The position numbers were made by a program, and so were the translations under genes. Positions 8,354-19,030 of a stretch of 41,900 nt of DNA are shown one piece after another. A model generated the notes under the pieces. That model made no database searches. It was not told the origin of the DNA and saw only the letters and a list, made by a program, of their open reading frames with translations. Position 1 is the stretch's first letter, and each line of letters opens with the position of its first letter. Origin of the DNA: CAYUST01 sp964447535 (GTDB lineage: Bacteria; Patescibacteriota; Gracilibacteria; Absconditabacterales; Absconditicoccaceae); NCBI GenBank assembly GCA_964447535.1, contig CAYUST010000012.1, positions 1 through 41,900 of the forward strand. The letters are read 5' to 3'.

Positions 8354-9787
8354 TTACTTTCACCAGAACATTGCTACGATATCAATTTCTGTAGTTCTAA
8401 GATTGTCTGTGTAGAGTTTTCAGGTTGGTTGAGTAAGTACGAAGCTATCGTCGAGTGCTTCATTACTGACGATGAAGTTATCATATTTGTTTTCTTTGTT
8501 TGAGCTGACGCCTTTGGTATACACCTCTCCAAAAACTTGCGTGAATGAGGCGAGGAGATTTTGGGCAAATGTAGATGCGAGTTTTGTGTCTAGGATAAAG
8601 TTAGCTGCAAGTTTTCATTCGGGTGCAAGGAGCTGTTGGACACCATTGAAAAACTCGACCGTCGTCAGTTCGTCGGGAATACTCTTGTCATTGTATGCAT
8701 CCAAAATGATGAGATCATATTGTATGTTTTGTTGGATGGCCTTATTGATAAACCATCTCGCTGACTCTGGATAGAAAACAATTTTGGGAGAGAGGGGCTG
8801 GAAGAGAAACTTTTCTTCTGCAATTGTTTTGACTTGTGGGTCAATATCTATGGTATCGACGCGCTCCACATAAGGTAATTGTGCCACTTCGTATGGATAG
8901 ACAAATCATGCCGCTCAGATCACGAGGATGTTCTTGGGACGATACTGCTCGGTAAGTGTTACGAAGCTTCTGATATATGGGAAGGGGCTCTTCATTGTTT
9001 GGGGATTGATTCATGAGGAAGCTGCTCCATTCAACTGAAAGAGACGAACAGGGCCTCATCGTGCGTACCCTTCCAATATTTCTATAGTTTGATAGGCACT
9101 ATCAAATTTATATGTCAGATAGATGCTTGGTGCTGGGAAGACGCGATGACCAAAGAGTGCTACCAATATCCCACACACAACAACCGCTAAGCTCCATCGC
9201 TTGTGATGAAGAAGTCGCAAGAGAGCAACTGCAGCACACAAGCCTACTATCACGACAATGCCTGTCGCTTGTACTCAAATTCGTTCAAAAAGTACGGTAC
9301 TTGTAAGGACGCTTCACAAGAACGAACCAATAGTAGAAGCAAATAAAATAATTCCTGCAGATTCACCTTTGGAGGCAACAGGAAGCAGTTCTGTCAGGAG
9401 CGGAAGTGTTTGCGATGCCAAGAAAACTGGCATAAAGAAGAGAATAATTGCCGTCAAGAAAAGTGTAATCACATAGTTGTCTACTGCTCCGAGCATCCAA
9501 CTCAGAAGCGGAATAGCCTGCCCAAAAGAAATGAACAGATACCACAATGCTGAGATCAGGAGGTAGACTCACAACACCTTCCACAGGTTGTGTTTGGTGA
9601 CTTTGGTAGTGACTCGACCTCATGCGTAGTAGCCTATACTCAGCGCACACAAAATAATACCCAAATAGATAGAGGTTAATATAATACTGCTTCCCACCAG
9701 GGGGGTTGCCATTCTCAAACCGATAATTTCAACAGCTAATGTTGAAAACCCTTCGAGCAGAGCCACAAGATAAATAATTCGTTTCAT
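8354..9787 (-). CDS. Membrane-embedded spermidine synthase-like protein, 477 aa
   Basis: The N-terminal half has about six to seven hydrophobic segments and opens with the pattern seen in membrane spermidine-synthase-like proteins (EGFSTLAVEIIGLR, then PLVGSS, and ALSIGYYAGGR). The C-terminal half is a Rossmann methyltransferase/aminopropyltransferase fold. It has a SAM-type loop NILVIGAAGF, the acidic strand end TIDIDP, and YDLIILDAYND. Soluble spermidine synthases transfer aminopropyl groups from decarboxylated SAM to putrescine; the activity of membrane-fused versions is generally unproven. Several TGA codons are glycine, including those in YYAGG and IGAAG. Stop TAA. Neighbouring genes give no polyamine pathway context. 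Confidence 0.85.
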
Positions 9788-9853
9788 GAATAAGAAATAG
9801 GTAGAAAAACACTAGGTATTATGTATACATTCATGTTTATAGTTTTTTGCTCG

Positions 9854-10852
9854 ATGTACAAGAAGTTTTCACTTTCACAATTATCTACGGTGAGCACCGG
9901 TTTTTTCACCAACCTCCAAACGGTAGTCGCCAAACAGAAATATACTTATTTCAAAGAGTTTGTGACCGCCTGTGTTGCACAAGGAGACCGTCGATATTTT
10001 TTCGAGGCAAATAGTCCATTTTTCCGTTTTCAGAAACTCCCTGAAGCAAAATATCGTTTTGTAGATGAGAAAGAAAAAATTGAACTAGTTGTATCCGAGG
10101 AAGAGTTAGCACAGCTACACACGTTACTTATGGATAAACATCGCGTAGTCTCGATGCAAAAGCAAAAAACTATTGATCAACAATTGTTCGAAGAATTCCA
10201 ACAGTGAGCATACCGTACTATCGCAGATAAACCCTATTTGGTATATGATATTGAAACTACTTTTTCTCCGACCGCCTACAATAAGCAGTTTTTTGAAATG
10301 GCATATGCACTTGATTCTGCTCACGAAGGAGACAAGGCAACACAATTTTATTATGTAGATGACACCAATCTCCATAAATTTTGTGATCATTTATTAGCAT
10401 ATGATGGTCGATTGATTGGCTACAATCATATTTGATTTGATAATCCTGTCCTTCTCAAGAACGCAGGATATACTGATGCTGAGGTGGCATTACTCAATCA
10501 AAAGAGTATTGACCCTTTTCTATTTCTCTATCGACTGACAGGCAGGAGAATGAGTCTCAATAGCGTTGCGAGCAGTCTCATTTCTGTGGGAAAGACGTTA
10601 GCATCAGGTAGAGAGTGAACACAATTGCTCAAAGAGTACAAAGAAACAGGAGACAAAAAAACACTTGAAAAAGTCAAAGCTTACTGCAAAAATGATGTAT
10701 ATATAACCCATGGTGTCTTACTCTACTTCCTCAAATATATGAGATTGAATGTAGATGAAAGCCAGTATACCTTTTCACTCGATGACCTTATTACCTATGG
10801 CAAGGAAGCACAGCTAGCATCATCAACTGGTCCTTCTCGTTTGGATTTCTAA
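9854..10852 (+). CDS. DnaQ/RNase D-like DEDDy 3'-5' exonuclease, 332 aa
   Basis: The exonuclease motifs appear in order: LVYDIET (motif I, about residue 130), GYNHIGFDNP (motif II) and AYCKNDVYITHGV (motif III, YxxxD). This is the DEDDy arrangement of the ribonuclease H-like superfamily, close to predicted exonucleases such as YprB. The substrate could be DNA or RNA. The N-terminal 120 residues are unassigned. Three TGA codons are glycine, including the one in NHIGFD. An upstream in-frame ATG at 9821 is possible. The stop TAA is 6 nt from the start of the methyltransferase gene, so the two are co-transcribed. It is divergent from the spermidine-synthase-like gene. Confidence 0.82.
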
Positions 10853-10858
10853 CGCACT

Positions 10859-11650
10859 ATGACTACACAAAAACACATTGAACAACTCACTTCTTGCTAT
10901 GATCAGCATGCTGAGACATTTGCGACTACGAGAGAAAGGTTTCGACCTGAAATTGATTTTTGTTTGCAAGCACTACCTACACATACATCAAAAGCTCCTT
11001 ATACAATAGCTGATTTGTGATGCTGAGGAGGCAGGTTATATAAGTATTTGCATGAGCACTTTGGAAGAAGAAAATTTTTCTATACAGGAATAGACCCTGC
11101 TAAATCTATGATCACTACTGCTCAAAAAGCATATCCAGATGGACTTTTTCTCACTACTGATATGCAAACTTACCTGATGCATCAAGAGCAGGAAAGTATC
11201 GATGCAATTATTTGCTTAGCCTCTTTTCATCATCTTCCGACCCGTGCAGAGAGAATTCGTACACTTCAATATGCATACAAAGCATTACGCTATGGAGGTA
11301 GAGTAATACTCGTCAACCGATCATACTCTCGTCGATTTATCAAACAATACTGGCCACGTTTCTTCCATAGTTTCTTCGCTTGGATAGCACAGGCATCATG
11401 GACACGAAATGACATTCTGATTCCCCGAAAAGGAAAAAGTACCAAAGCACCACTCTTGAGATACTATCATATGTTTACTCTAGCGGAACTAGCGGAGTTA
11501 GCACAATTTACAGGATTTGTCTTGTATGAGGCGAGCTATATCACAGGACAAGGAGAGCTGGTGGAAACTTGGGAGCACGCAAGAAATACCTTTGTAGTAC
11601 TAGAAAAATGAGTACTTGAGCCTGAGGGCGCAGATAGATATGAAGAGTAA
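10859..11650 (+). CDS. SAM-dependent methyltransferase (Trm9/ABH8-like class), 263 aa
   Basis: A class I methyltransferase. Motif I reads ADLGCGGGR near residue 55, with two of its glycines encoded by TGA, one of the clearest proofs of the altered code in this window. Motif II (YTGIDPAKSM), motif IV (IDAIICLASFHHLPT) and a post-motif ALRYGGRVILVN follow. The FHHL and YHMFT segments recall the family of tRNA wobble-uridine methyltransferases (Trm9, ABH8), but small-molecule substrates cannot be excluded. The frame continues through a TGA near the C-terminus to TAA at 11648-11650. It follows the exonuclease gene by 6 nt and converges with the PBP gene. Confidence 0.85.
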
Positions 11651-11665
11651 TTTTATATTATACGG

Positions 11666-14600
11666 TTAGTTGGGTGCAGTCAACGTAACTGTTCAACCTG
11701 CTTTGTTACCACTTTTGTCTATGACGGAGTAGGAGACTTTACCAAGTGTTGGGAGACTGAAAATAGCAATATTTCCATTGAAGGTTTGAACGACTTTGCC
11801 ATCTTTCTCAATCGTTCATGTCGTCACGAGTGATGCATCATCATTAAACAACAAGACTACATCATATCCAGCATTATTTGCTTTGGCGGTGATTTTGATT
11901 TTGTCCTCGAGAAGATAGGGAGGTTTGGTATCTGTAGCTACCAAGGTGACCTGGACTGATTTAGTGTCAGAGAAGCCCTTTTCATCTATCACGATAACTT
12001 TGAGTTCATAACTACCAGGAGCAATTGCTTCTGGAATAGTGATAGTGTTGATATCAATGAGATCGCCTGATTTGTTGTAGTTGAATGTTTTGAGTTCTAC
12101 TTCACCGAGGTAAATTTTGATAGATTTGACTTTGAAAGGCGACTTGGTTTGGTGCCAAATAGTGAAGTTTCTCGTCACCTCATCACCAGGTTTTGGATGA
12201 ATTATATTGATTGAAATTTCTCCAAGTTCTGCAATCACATCTCTCTCTGCACAACTACCAGTTAATGCTTCGATAGTGACGAACGTACCCAGTTCTTCAC
12301 CGAGTTTGGTAATGCCTGTTTCTTTCCGCCATTCAACTATCTGTGGTAGATCACGTTGATCAGGCATGAATGAACTTGGAGTGATGAAGTAAGCATCTTG
12401 GAGATCAATACTCGGCGTGAGTGGGCCAGGGATACCTCAACACATACGGTCAATTTGTACTTTCTTGGTCGTATCGTCAACTTCAGTCGGCAATGTTTTA
12501 ATATAGCCGAGTGATTTTTTAGTAAGTGCAAGCGGTGTATCAAAGTTAGCAAGCTTGCCGGATACTTTAGAAATGCTTACTGATTTCACTTCAGCTTCTT
12601 GGAGTTTCTCGTTGGTAATGAGTTGTGCTGCTTGAAGTTTTTTGACAAAAGATTTCCGAGCTGGACTATTGATCCAACCACCGTATGCATCTTTTCTGAG
12701 TGCGGTTCAGTCTGTATTACCAGCCCAGAAAGCCATAACTTTGCTTGGTGTATAGGTAATGAGCCATCAATCTCTCGGGAGTTTTTCTTTGTTTTTGCCT
12801 ACGACATTTGTTGTTCCACTTTTGGTAGCAAATGAGATACCAGGAATGGTAAACATAGATGACCATCCTGGAGGCATATTTGCATTGTTTGAAAGAATGT
12901 CCCATAGCAAATAACTTACGCCACTTGGTATTACTTGTTGGGCTAGTGCAATTTCTTTTTTGTACAGGATAGAACCATCAGAAGTGGTGATCTCGAGTAT
13001 AGGATTGATTTTAGCTGGTTTTCCTCCGGCACTGAGATGCGTATATGCAGTTACCAGATCCAACATAGGAATCTCTGCAGAGCCAATTGCCAAAGGATAG
13101 CCATATATCTCCTGGGTCATGTCCAATGAGGTCACCCCGAGGGATTGCAAGTATTCCTTGAAGATGGTCTCACCTCCAATAGCAAAGAACATCTTGATAG
13201 CAGGAATATTTCTACTTCATGCCAAAGCATTCTTGATAGCCATCAAACCATTGAATGTACCATCTACGTTGTTGGGCGTATTGCCTGCGATGCTAATTTT
13301 GGTATCGTATATGGGACTGTCGAGCGTGATCGCAAGTTTCATAAATCACAAGGCATACAAGAGCGGTTTGATAGTAGAACCTGGTTGTCTTTTGGACTGA
13401 ATATTATCTACTTGCCCATCTATGGTCTCATCGTAGTAGTCTTTGGAGCCGACGTATGCGATGATATCTCAATTTTGGCTATCTGCATAGAGAAGAGCCG
13501 TGTTGTTGGCTTGATAGGTCTTGAGAGTTTCTGCACTTTCTGCAATACTTTCCTCTGCCATTTTCTGGATGTTGTAGTCGAGGGTTGTCTTGACGGTCAA
13601 GCCTCACTTGCGTAGAAGCTCGGGATCATAATTTTGCTCAAGTTGATTGATGACCCAAAATACGAAATGTGGTGCTTTGATAGCTACATTACCGCGTTGG
13701 AATTTATAGTCTATACCTTCCAAAAACGCTTGTTTATATTCGTTTTCTGTAATATACCCTTCCTCATACATTCTGGCAAGAACACTATCTTTCCTGCCTG
13801 GGCGATAGGCAATTTGGTATGCTTGTCCTTCGTACGTGAGTTTGGCAGACAAGAGTCACACAATATAATCCACGCTAGATTGCGCATCTTTTTTGAAAGA
13901 AACCTGTGGTGAATTGATACTGGCAGTTATTTTTTCGAGTACTGCCTGCTGGAGTCAGGTAGATATTTCTACAGAAACTTCTTGACCGTCAGTGATGACC
14001 ACTTCACCCATCAAGGCTGCCTTGTTGGTATACGGATCATATCTCGAAGGGGCTTGAGGAAGACCCGCTAAAATAGCGGCTTGTAAAATATCAAGGTCTT
14101 TGGCAGAAACGTCAAAATATGACCTAGCAGCTGTCTCTACACCGTACGTGTTGTTGCCCAAGAAGATATAGTTTGCATAGAGTTCTAGTACTTTTTCTTT
14201 GACCTTTTTATCTAGCTCTTTGGTAGACAGCTGATCATATTTGTCTTGAATAGATCATTTGATGTAATTATTGAGCTTCATCGCCAAAATAATCTCCTTG
14301 AGCTTTCTTTCAATTTTTTTCTCAGGAGTCAGCATGATATTTTTGATCAACTGTTGCGTAATGGTAGATCCACCCTGGGTTTTGCCATAAAATACATCCG
14401 TTATTCACGCTCTTATAGTACCAATCACATCGATGCCTGGATTAGTCCAAAATCTTTGATCTTCTGTAGCAATCAATGCGTTAACGAACTGAGGAGCAAT
14501 GTTCTCGTAGCTTACATAGTCCCTGTTTTCCTCAAAGAGTTTATATAACACCTCGCCATGTTTGTCAGTGATGACTGTCGCTTCTTTGAAATCGAAATTC

Positions 14601-14797
14601 TCAATCTCTTTGATATCAGGAAGAGTTCTAATAATTGATACATAAAACCAGCTAGATGCTGCTACTACAGGAATGCCTATGGCTACTATCAGTGTCCATC
14701 ACCATACTTTTCGTGTATCGTGCAATCTCTTAGCAAATGCTCACTTCTTGTATGACGAAGGACTAACCAATCTTTGGTGACGAAACGTGTGCTTCAT
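11666..14797 (-). CDS. Class A penicillin-binding protein (PBP1A-like), 1043 aa
   Basis: A bifunctional peptidoglycan synthase anchored by one N-terminal membrane segment (about 33-55). The glycosyltransferase (GT51) domain shows EDQRFW near residue 112 and QGGSTITQQLIKN near 142. The transpeptidase domain shows the catalytic SxxK in STIKP near 472, SRN near 527 and KSGTTN near 655. The C-terminal 200 residues (after about 800) look like one or two Ig/FN3-type beta domains, an extension beyond usual PBP1A. Several TGA codons are glycine, including the one before SRN. Stop TAA. The gene converges with the methyltransferase, 15 bp apart, and lies downstream of the LysM/CHAP hydrolase. Confidence 0.95.
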
Positions 14798-14827
14798 GAA
14801 ACAAAAAAATAATACAAAACAATCAGA

Positions 14828-14878
14828 AACCCTAGTGGGTTACACCAAAACATAGAAAGGTTGCATCGAAATGCAACC
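14828..14878. terminator. Two hairpins between the hydrolase and PBP genes
   Basis: AACCC/GGGTT (14828-14841) and GGTTGCAT/ATGCAACC (14859-14878, loop CGAA). The second is followed on the minus strand by a weak T stretch and may be an intrinsic terminator or attenuator between the two wall genes. Confidence 0.5.
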
Positions 14879-14898
14879 CAAAGTACAGGAGGTGATAA

Positions 14899-16404
14899 TT
14901 AGGGATAAATGTATCCTACGATGGGATCAGAACTACTTTCTATATCAATCCAGTGTTCAGAGACGATGAATCTACCTACGTAGTTGGCATCTTGTATCTT
15001 GATCTGTCAGCTTGCGCTATTAATTTCTGTTACTACACCAACGTGGCCATAGCTTGACCAACCACTAGCACCATATTTCATGACAACAATAGCGCCCACT
15101 TGTGGTGATTTTCCGGTAGAAAGTCCTGCTTTTTGTGCGGAACTATACCATGAACCTGCGTTACCACTAATAGATTCTCTTAGATTGATACCGTATGTTT
15201 TCCACCAGTAGTATGCAGCATACTCAGTACAGTGTCCTGCTCCTCGTCCATATCATGGGAATCCTGCTTTGCGAGGATTAAAGTACCATTGGTTGATAAC
15301 ACCGTCGCTAGCTTTTTTGGCGGTTGTTTTCTTTTTCTCTGGTTGCGCCTCGTTAGCTACACAGTTTTTGCCGTTGTCTGTATATCCTTTTTCACAGGTC
15401 CATGCTTGTTTATTATCATTGGCACATATGGCATGTGCTGGTTTGGTGTAACATTTCCCATCAAGTGCACATTGGTTGGCACCACAGGTGGTAGTATCTT
15501 GTTTGAAGTCGGCCAATGATTTGGCAACTGGTTCTGCTGGCTTGGTATTTTGTGCTTGCTGTGGTTGCTCTTTTTGAGGAGCCTCAGCTTTGGCAACTTC
15601 TTTATCAGCTTGTACAGGAGCTTCAACTTTTTTGCCATTCTTGATATCTTCGAGGTGCTTTTGAGTTTCTTCAGCAGTAATAACTATTTGTTGTACTTCG
15701 CTTGGGAGTTCTTCCACAGGAGCAACTTCTTCTTCCACAGGCTGTTCGACAGCAACAAGCTCTTCTGCTGGAACGGGTAAAGGAATTTCTTCCTCAGGAA
15801 GGTCAAGCATTTCAAACCTTTCTTTCTCTATCAAACCTTCTTTCTCAGCATCTCTTCTGCTCATAGCCAAAAAGAGCTGTTGGCCTGGCTCAAGAGGAGT
15901 ATTGGCATCATCCAAATAATTGAGCGTCAAAATATCATCTACTGAGAGATTATATTTCTTGGCAAATTCACTAGGAGTAGTAGCTTCTTTGACCTCATAA
16001 AGCACATTTTCTTCGTATGCAATAGTCAATCTTTGTCCAGGACGAACGGTATGAGCATTGGTAATATTATTAATCTGCATCACTGCAGCTACGGTTGTAC
16101 CGAAACTTTTCGCTATTTCTGACAAATTATCGCCTGGTTGGACGATATAGCTGATTTGCGTCTGTTCGTCGTCACCGACGAGAAGTTTTTCAAAAGAAAT
16201 TGCGCCGTCTTGTTGTTGCGCTTGATGAAGGATATCTTCGTATGTCGCAAGTACGACATCACTCCCTCTTCTTGTATAATCAAAGCTGAATTGCTGTGGC
16301 AATACCACTGCATAGGCAATAAATACCATCAGAGCCACGTGATGCGCACGAGTGAGCAGCATCTTTTTGTATCCACGAAGTTTTTTCGTAAGGATCAAAC
16401 GCAT
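14899..16404 (-). CDS. LysM-CHAP peptidoglycan hydrolase, 501 aa
   Basis: An N-terminal membrane or signal segment (about 22-42) is followed by a LysM domain (YIVQPGDNLSEIAKSFG at about 86-102, ending GQRLTI) and a second, weaker LysM-like repeat (ATTPSEFAKKYNLSVDDIL). A long Pro/Glu/Lys-rich linker comes next, then a cysteine-containing module. The C-terminal CHAP amidase/endopeptidase domain has GHCTEYAAYYW supplying the catalytic cysteine and YGHVGVV the histidine. It is predicted to bind and cleave peptidoglycan outside the membrane. TGA is glycine at the CHAP entry (after AGFP) and in SGQIKI. Stop TAA. tRNA-Ser lies 20 bp upstream on the same strand, so the two may share a transcript; the PBP gene follows downstream. 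Confidence 0.9.
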
Positions 16405-16423
16405 AGAAGAATGAAATATAAAC

Positions 16424-16513
16424 TGGCGGAGAGAGTGGGATTCGAACCCACGGAGGAGTTGCCCCCTCAACAGTTTTCAAGACTGTCGCATTTAACCGCT
16501 CTGCCATCTCTCC
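16424..16513 (-). tRNA. tRNA-Ser (anticodon UGA)
   Basis: The minus strand gives a 7-bp acceptor stem GGAGAGA/TCTCTCC, the D-arm AGCGGTTAAA, and the anticodon loop CTTGAAA with UGA at 16477-16479. A long variable arm typical of serine tRNA, the T-arm GGTTCGAATCC and an encoded CCA end (16424-16426) follow. It decodes UCA and related UCN codons. Confidence 0.95.
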
Positions 16514-16578
16514 CCACCATTATCTGTATGGGACATGATTTGCCATACAACTTGCACTTTAATCAGCAAGTGGGATAG

Positions 16579-16606
16579 ACTATAGAAAAGTTCCCAAGCT
16601 TTTCAA
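16579..16606 (-). promoter_or_regulatory. Promoter of tRNA-Ser
   Basis: On the minus strand TTGAAA (16601-16606) and TATAGT (16579-16584) are spaced by 16 bp, about 60 nt upstream of the tRNA. It probably also feeds the LysM/CHAP gene. Confidence 0.6.
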
Positions 16607-16735
16607 GGGGAAGCATAAATCCGCTTTCCACCCCAAAAGCATAGCTGTTTAGCTAGGAAAATGCAATATTTTTTTTATACTGAACCTAGTCTACTCTAGA
16701 TTATGAATGATTTTATACTATTTTATATTGACTTT

Positions 16736-17260
16736 ATGTCCAATTTAATCACTGATGCAGAACTTATTTCTCAATATCCTCTCGAAATTGGAGAAAATAA
16801 CCCCATTCTGAGATGAAAATGTCAAGAAATAAAAACCATTACCAAAGAAGTACGTGATTTTGCTCATGATCTTTTGGAGCTCATGCGACTCTACAAAGGA
16901 GTAGGACTCGCTGCGCCTCAAGTCGGTAAACCCCTGCGCATGGCGGCAATCACCCAATGGGATATGTCCAAGAAGGAGTGGGAGCTAGAGAAAGAGCGAG
17001 TAGCAATCAATCCGGTGATTGTTTCTCAAGGAGGTGAACCGCTGGTAGATACAGAAGCATGCCTTTCTTTGCCAGGTATCCAGTGACCTGTCGCAAGATC
17101 CGCAACTATCACGCTCAAATATACAGGTATAGATGGAAAACAGTATTTTCACAAAGCATCAGGCTACAATGCAAGAATTATCCTTCATGAGCTTGATCAT
17201 TTGGATGGGGTGTTGTTTATAGATAAACTCGTTGGACCACTAGAAGTTAGGGAAGATTAG
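16736..17260 (+). CDS. def: Peptide deformylase, 174 aa
   Basis: Removes the formyl group from the N-terminal methionine of nascent proteins. The three family motifs are present: GVGLAAPQ (about residue 56), EACLSLPG (about 115, with Ala where EGCLS is usual; the Cys is the metal ligand) and HELDH (about 153, supplying two histidines and the catalytic Glu). TGA is glycine in LRGKC and in IQGPVARS. Stop TAG. An in-frame ATG at 16703 would add 11 hydrophobic residues. Length is typical for the family. Confidence 0.95.
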
Positions 17261-17383
17261 ATTTGAGAATTTAGACTCCAGACATTTATTATGCTGTGTA
17301 CAGTAATTTTTTCTTTATTGGATGATTTTTGTAGAGAAAGAAAGCACAGAATTCTTTTATAGTTTCGAAACAACCCTTCTTTT

Positions 17384-17433
17384 CCTGGATTTTTATCCTC
17401 TTGAGAGGGCTTCGGCTACGCCTCAGAATGACA
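17384..17433. repeat. Copy A (partial) of a dispersed 3'-end repeat
   Basis: CCTGGATTTTTAT... and the terminal CTCAGAATGAC match the right half of the full copy at 36502-36615. It lies in the convergent gap between def and the minus-strand gene ending at 17440. Confidence 0.6.
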
Positions 17434-17439
17434 TAGGGA

Positions 17440-18132
17440 CTACTTAATATTGCCGAGACAGAAGTTCTGGGTTGCTTGGATAGGACAAGGTCTGATTCCT
17501 CAGCCGTCTTTGTATTTTTTCTCACACACACGGTCCGTGATGTAGAGCCTACCATTGATTGTGGTGGTATAGTAGGAGAGGACTTCTGAAACTTGTTTGG
17601 GACGAGTGTCGTCTAGATAGGTATACGAGTATTTGACACATACAATATCTTTGCCACTAGGAGCAGTAAATCCAAAATCTTTGACGGCCAAATATTCATA
17701 CCCATTTGCTAATTTGAGATATTCTTGCGAAAAGCTATCGACTGCTGATGCTCTACTAGGCGCACATTTAGCCGGTGATAGATAACTACATGCAGCCACA
17801 AAATCTTTGGCTGCAAGTGCATTGAAGTAGTCTTGGACAAGACGAATTTGTGGAGAGTCTGGATTATTGACGAGAGGAACTTTGGAAGTCGTCCCTGTTG
17901 TAGCTTTGGTGCCGGTGGTAGCAGTCGCGCCAGTTGTAGTCACTTTGCCAAACACGCTGGTACCAGAGAGTACTTTGGCTCCACTACTGGTAGTAGTGCT
18001 GTCGGTTTGTCTATGAATGGTAGTCTGTGGAAGCAGAACTGCTGGTTGTTGTTTTTTCAAAATGGCTACGCCGAGGATAGCAATAATAATCAAGAGTATA
18101 GCTGCTTGAATGACGGTTGAATCTCTTTGCAT
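17440..18132 (-). CDS. Membrane-anchored protein with NTF2-like domain candidate, 230 aa
   Basis: One N-terminal membrane helix (about 8-25) is followed by a low-complexity Thr/Gly/Ser linker of about 65 residues. A folded domain (from about 92) then begins IRLVQDYFNALAAKDFVAACSYL. This pattern, with helices preceding a beta sheet, resembles NTF2/SnoaL or DUF4878-type domains; this is inference from local pattern. Four cysteines are in the exported part. A TGA read as glycine extends the protein past KDG to TAG at 17440. Function unknown. Confidence 0.6.
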
Positions 18133-18219
18133 AGAACCAAATGAAATAAAGTGACATATATAGACATATGTAGTAGTTTGTCTCCATTTTTCAAGCAGTG
18201 ACGGTCTCAGTTTCTTGAG

Positions 18220-18247
18220 TTGACTTATATGTTATTTTATATATAAA
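18220..18247 (+). promoter_or_regulatory. Promoter of the 215-aa unknown gene
   Basis: TTGACT (18220-18225) and TATAAA (18242-18247) with a 16-bp spacer, about 29 nt before the ATG at 18276. Confidence 0.55.
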
Positions 18248-18275
18248 AAAACTCTTCACTTTTTAGTTCTTTGCT

Positions 18276-18923
18276 ATGACTCTTACAAAAGAATCACTCC
18301 AACTTATTATTGAAAAACAAGGTTCTGCGTTACGCCAGTATGACAATACGCTTCATTTTTTGTGTGAAGCGATTACAGGAGATAATTATGAGCTAAGCGA
18401 TAGGGACACCATGATGACTACTATCAAAAACACTCCTCATTATTCAGCACTTTTGCAACAACTCCTCAAAGAATCAATCGCCGATAGATCACGAGAAGCA
18501 TTTACGGATTTCCTCATAGATCTAGATAATGTTGGATGGTGTATCGTTCCCATCGGTGATATACCATATTCATATGCAAACAATTGCTTGTTATTTTCAA
18601 AAGTTGAAGAGGCAATACACTGGTTGACAACGACCAATCAACTCTATGTGTTATCACATCCATGACAAAGTGAATTGATGGTGAAACACATGCATAATAT
18701 TATAAAGAAGTGAAGCCCAGGTATTGTGTTGCAGATCCAGATTGCCCGCCAGGGTACTGATAATATGCTCTCTTTTGTAGTAAGATCAGTAATGGAAGGC
18801 GAAGGGTATAGCAAGCATTTTATCAGTAGTGAATGTAAGCCATTAGATATAAAACAATTTGTCGATGTACTCATGGGAGAAAAAGAAGAGTATAGAAAAA
18901 TTATCCAAAAGAGAGTCGTTTAG
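18276..18923 (+). CDS. Hypothetical protein, 215 aa
   Basis: Unrecognised soluble protein, helix-rich in the N-terminal half. No signal peptide, membrane segment or catalytic motif was seen. Two TGA codons (after LSHP and after IIKK) read as glycine join two apparent ORFs into one frame ending at TAG (18921-18923). It has its own promoter and converges with the rnhB-queH gene across a 107-bp gap holding a repeat fragment. Confidence 0.6.
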
Positions 18924-18950
18924 GAAGAAGAAATGAGAAATAAGAATTAA

Positions 18951-18984
18951 GAATCCAGAGTTTATGATCCGCTTCGCAATGACA
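18951..18984. repeat. Copy B (fragment) of the dispersed repeat, with hairpins
   Basis: GAATCCAG and GCTTCGCAATGAC resemble the inner and outer parts of the full repeats. Two small hairpins follow (TGGGTT/AACCCA at 18994-19009 and CCC/GGG near 19010-19021) that could serve as a bidirectional terminator between the convergent genes. Confidence 0.4.
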
Positions 18985-19030
18985 GTTTGTTACTGGGTTA
19001 TAAAACCCACCCTTGACAGGGAGGGGAGTT

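Noticed and set aside
16703..16736. Upstream ATG as the start of def
   Set aside because: Possible but adds a hydrophobic N-terminus not typical of deformylase; ATG 16736 gives the normal length.
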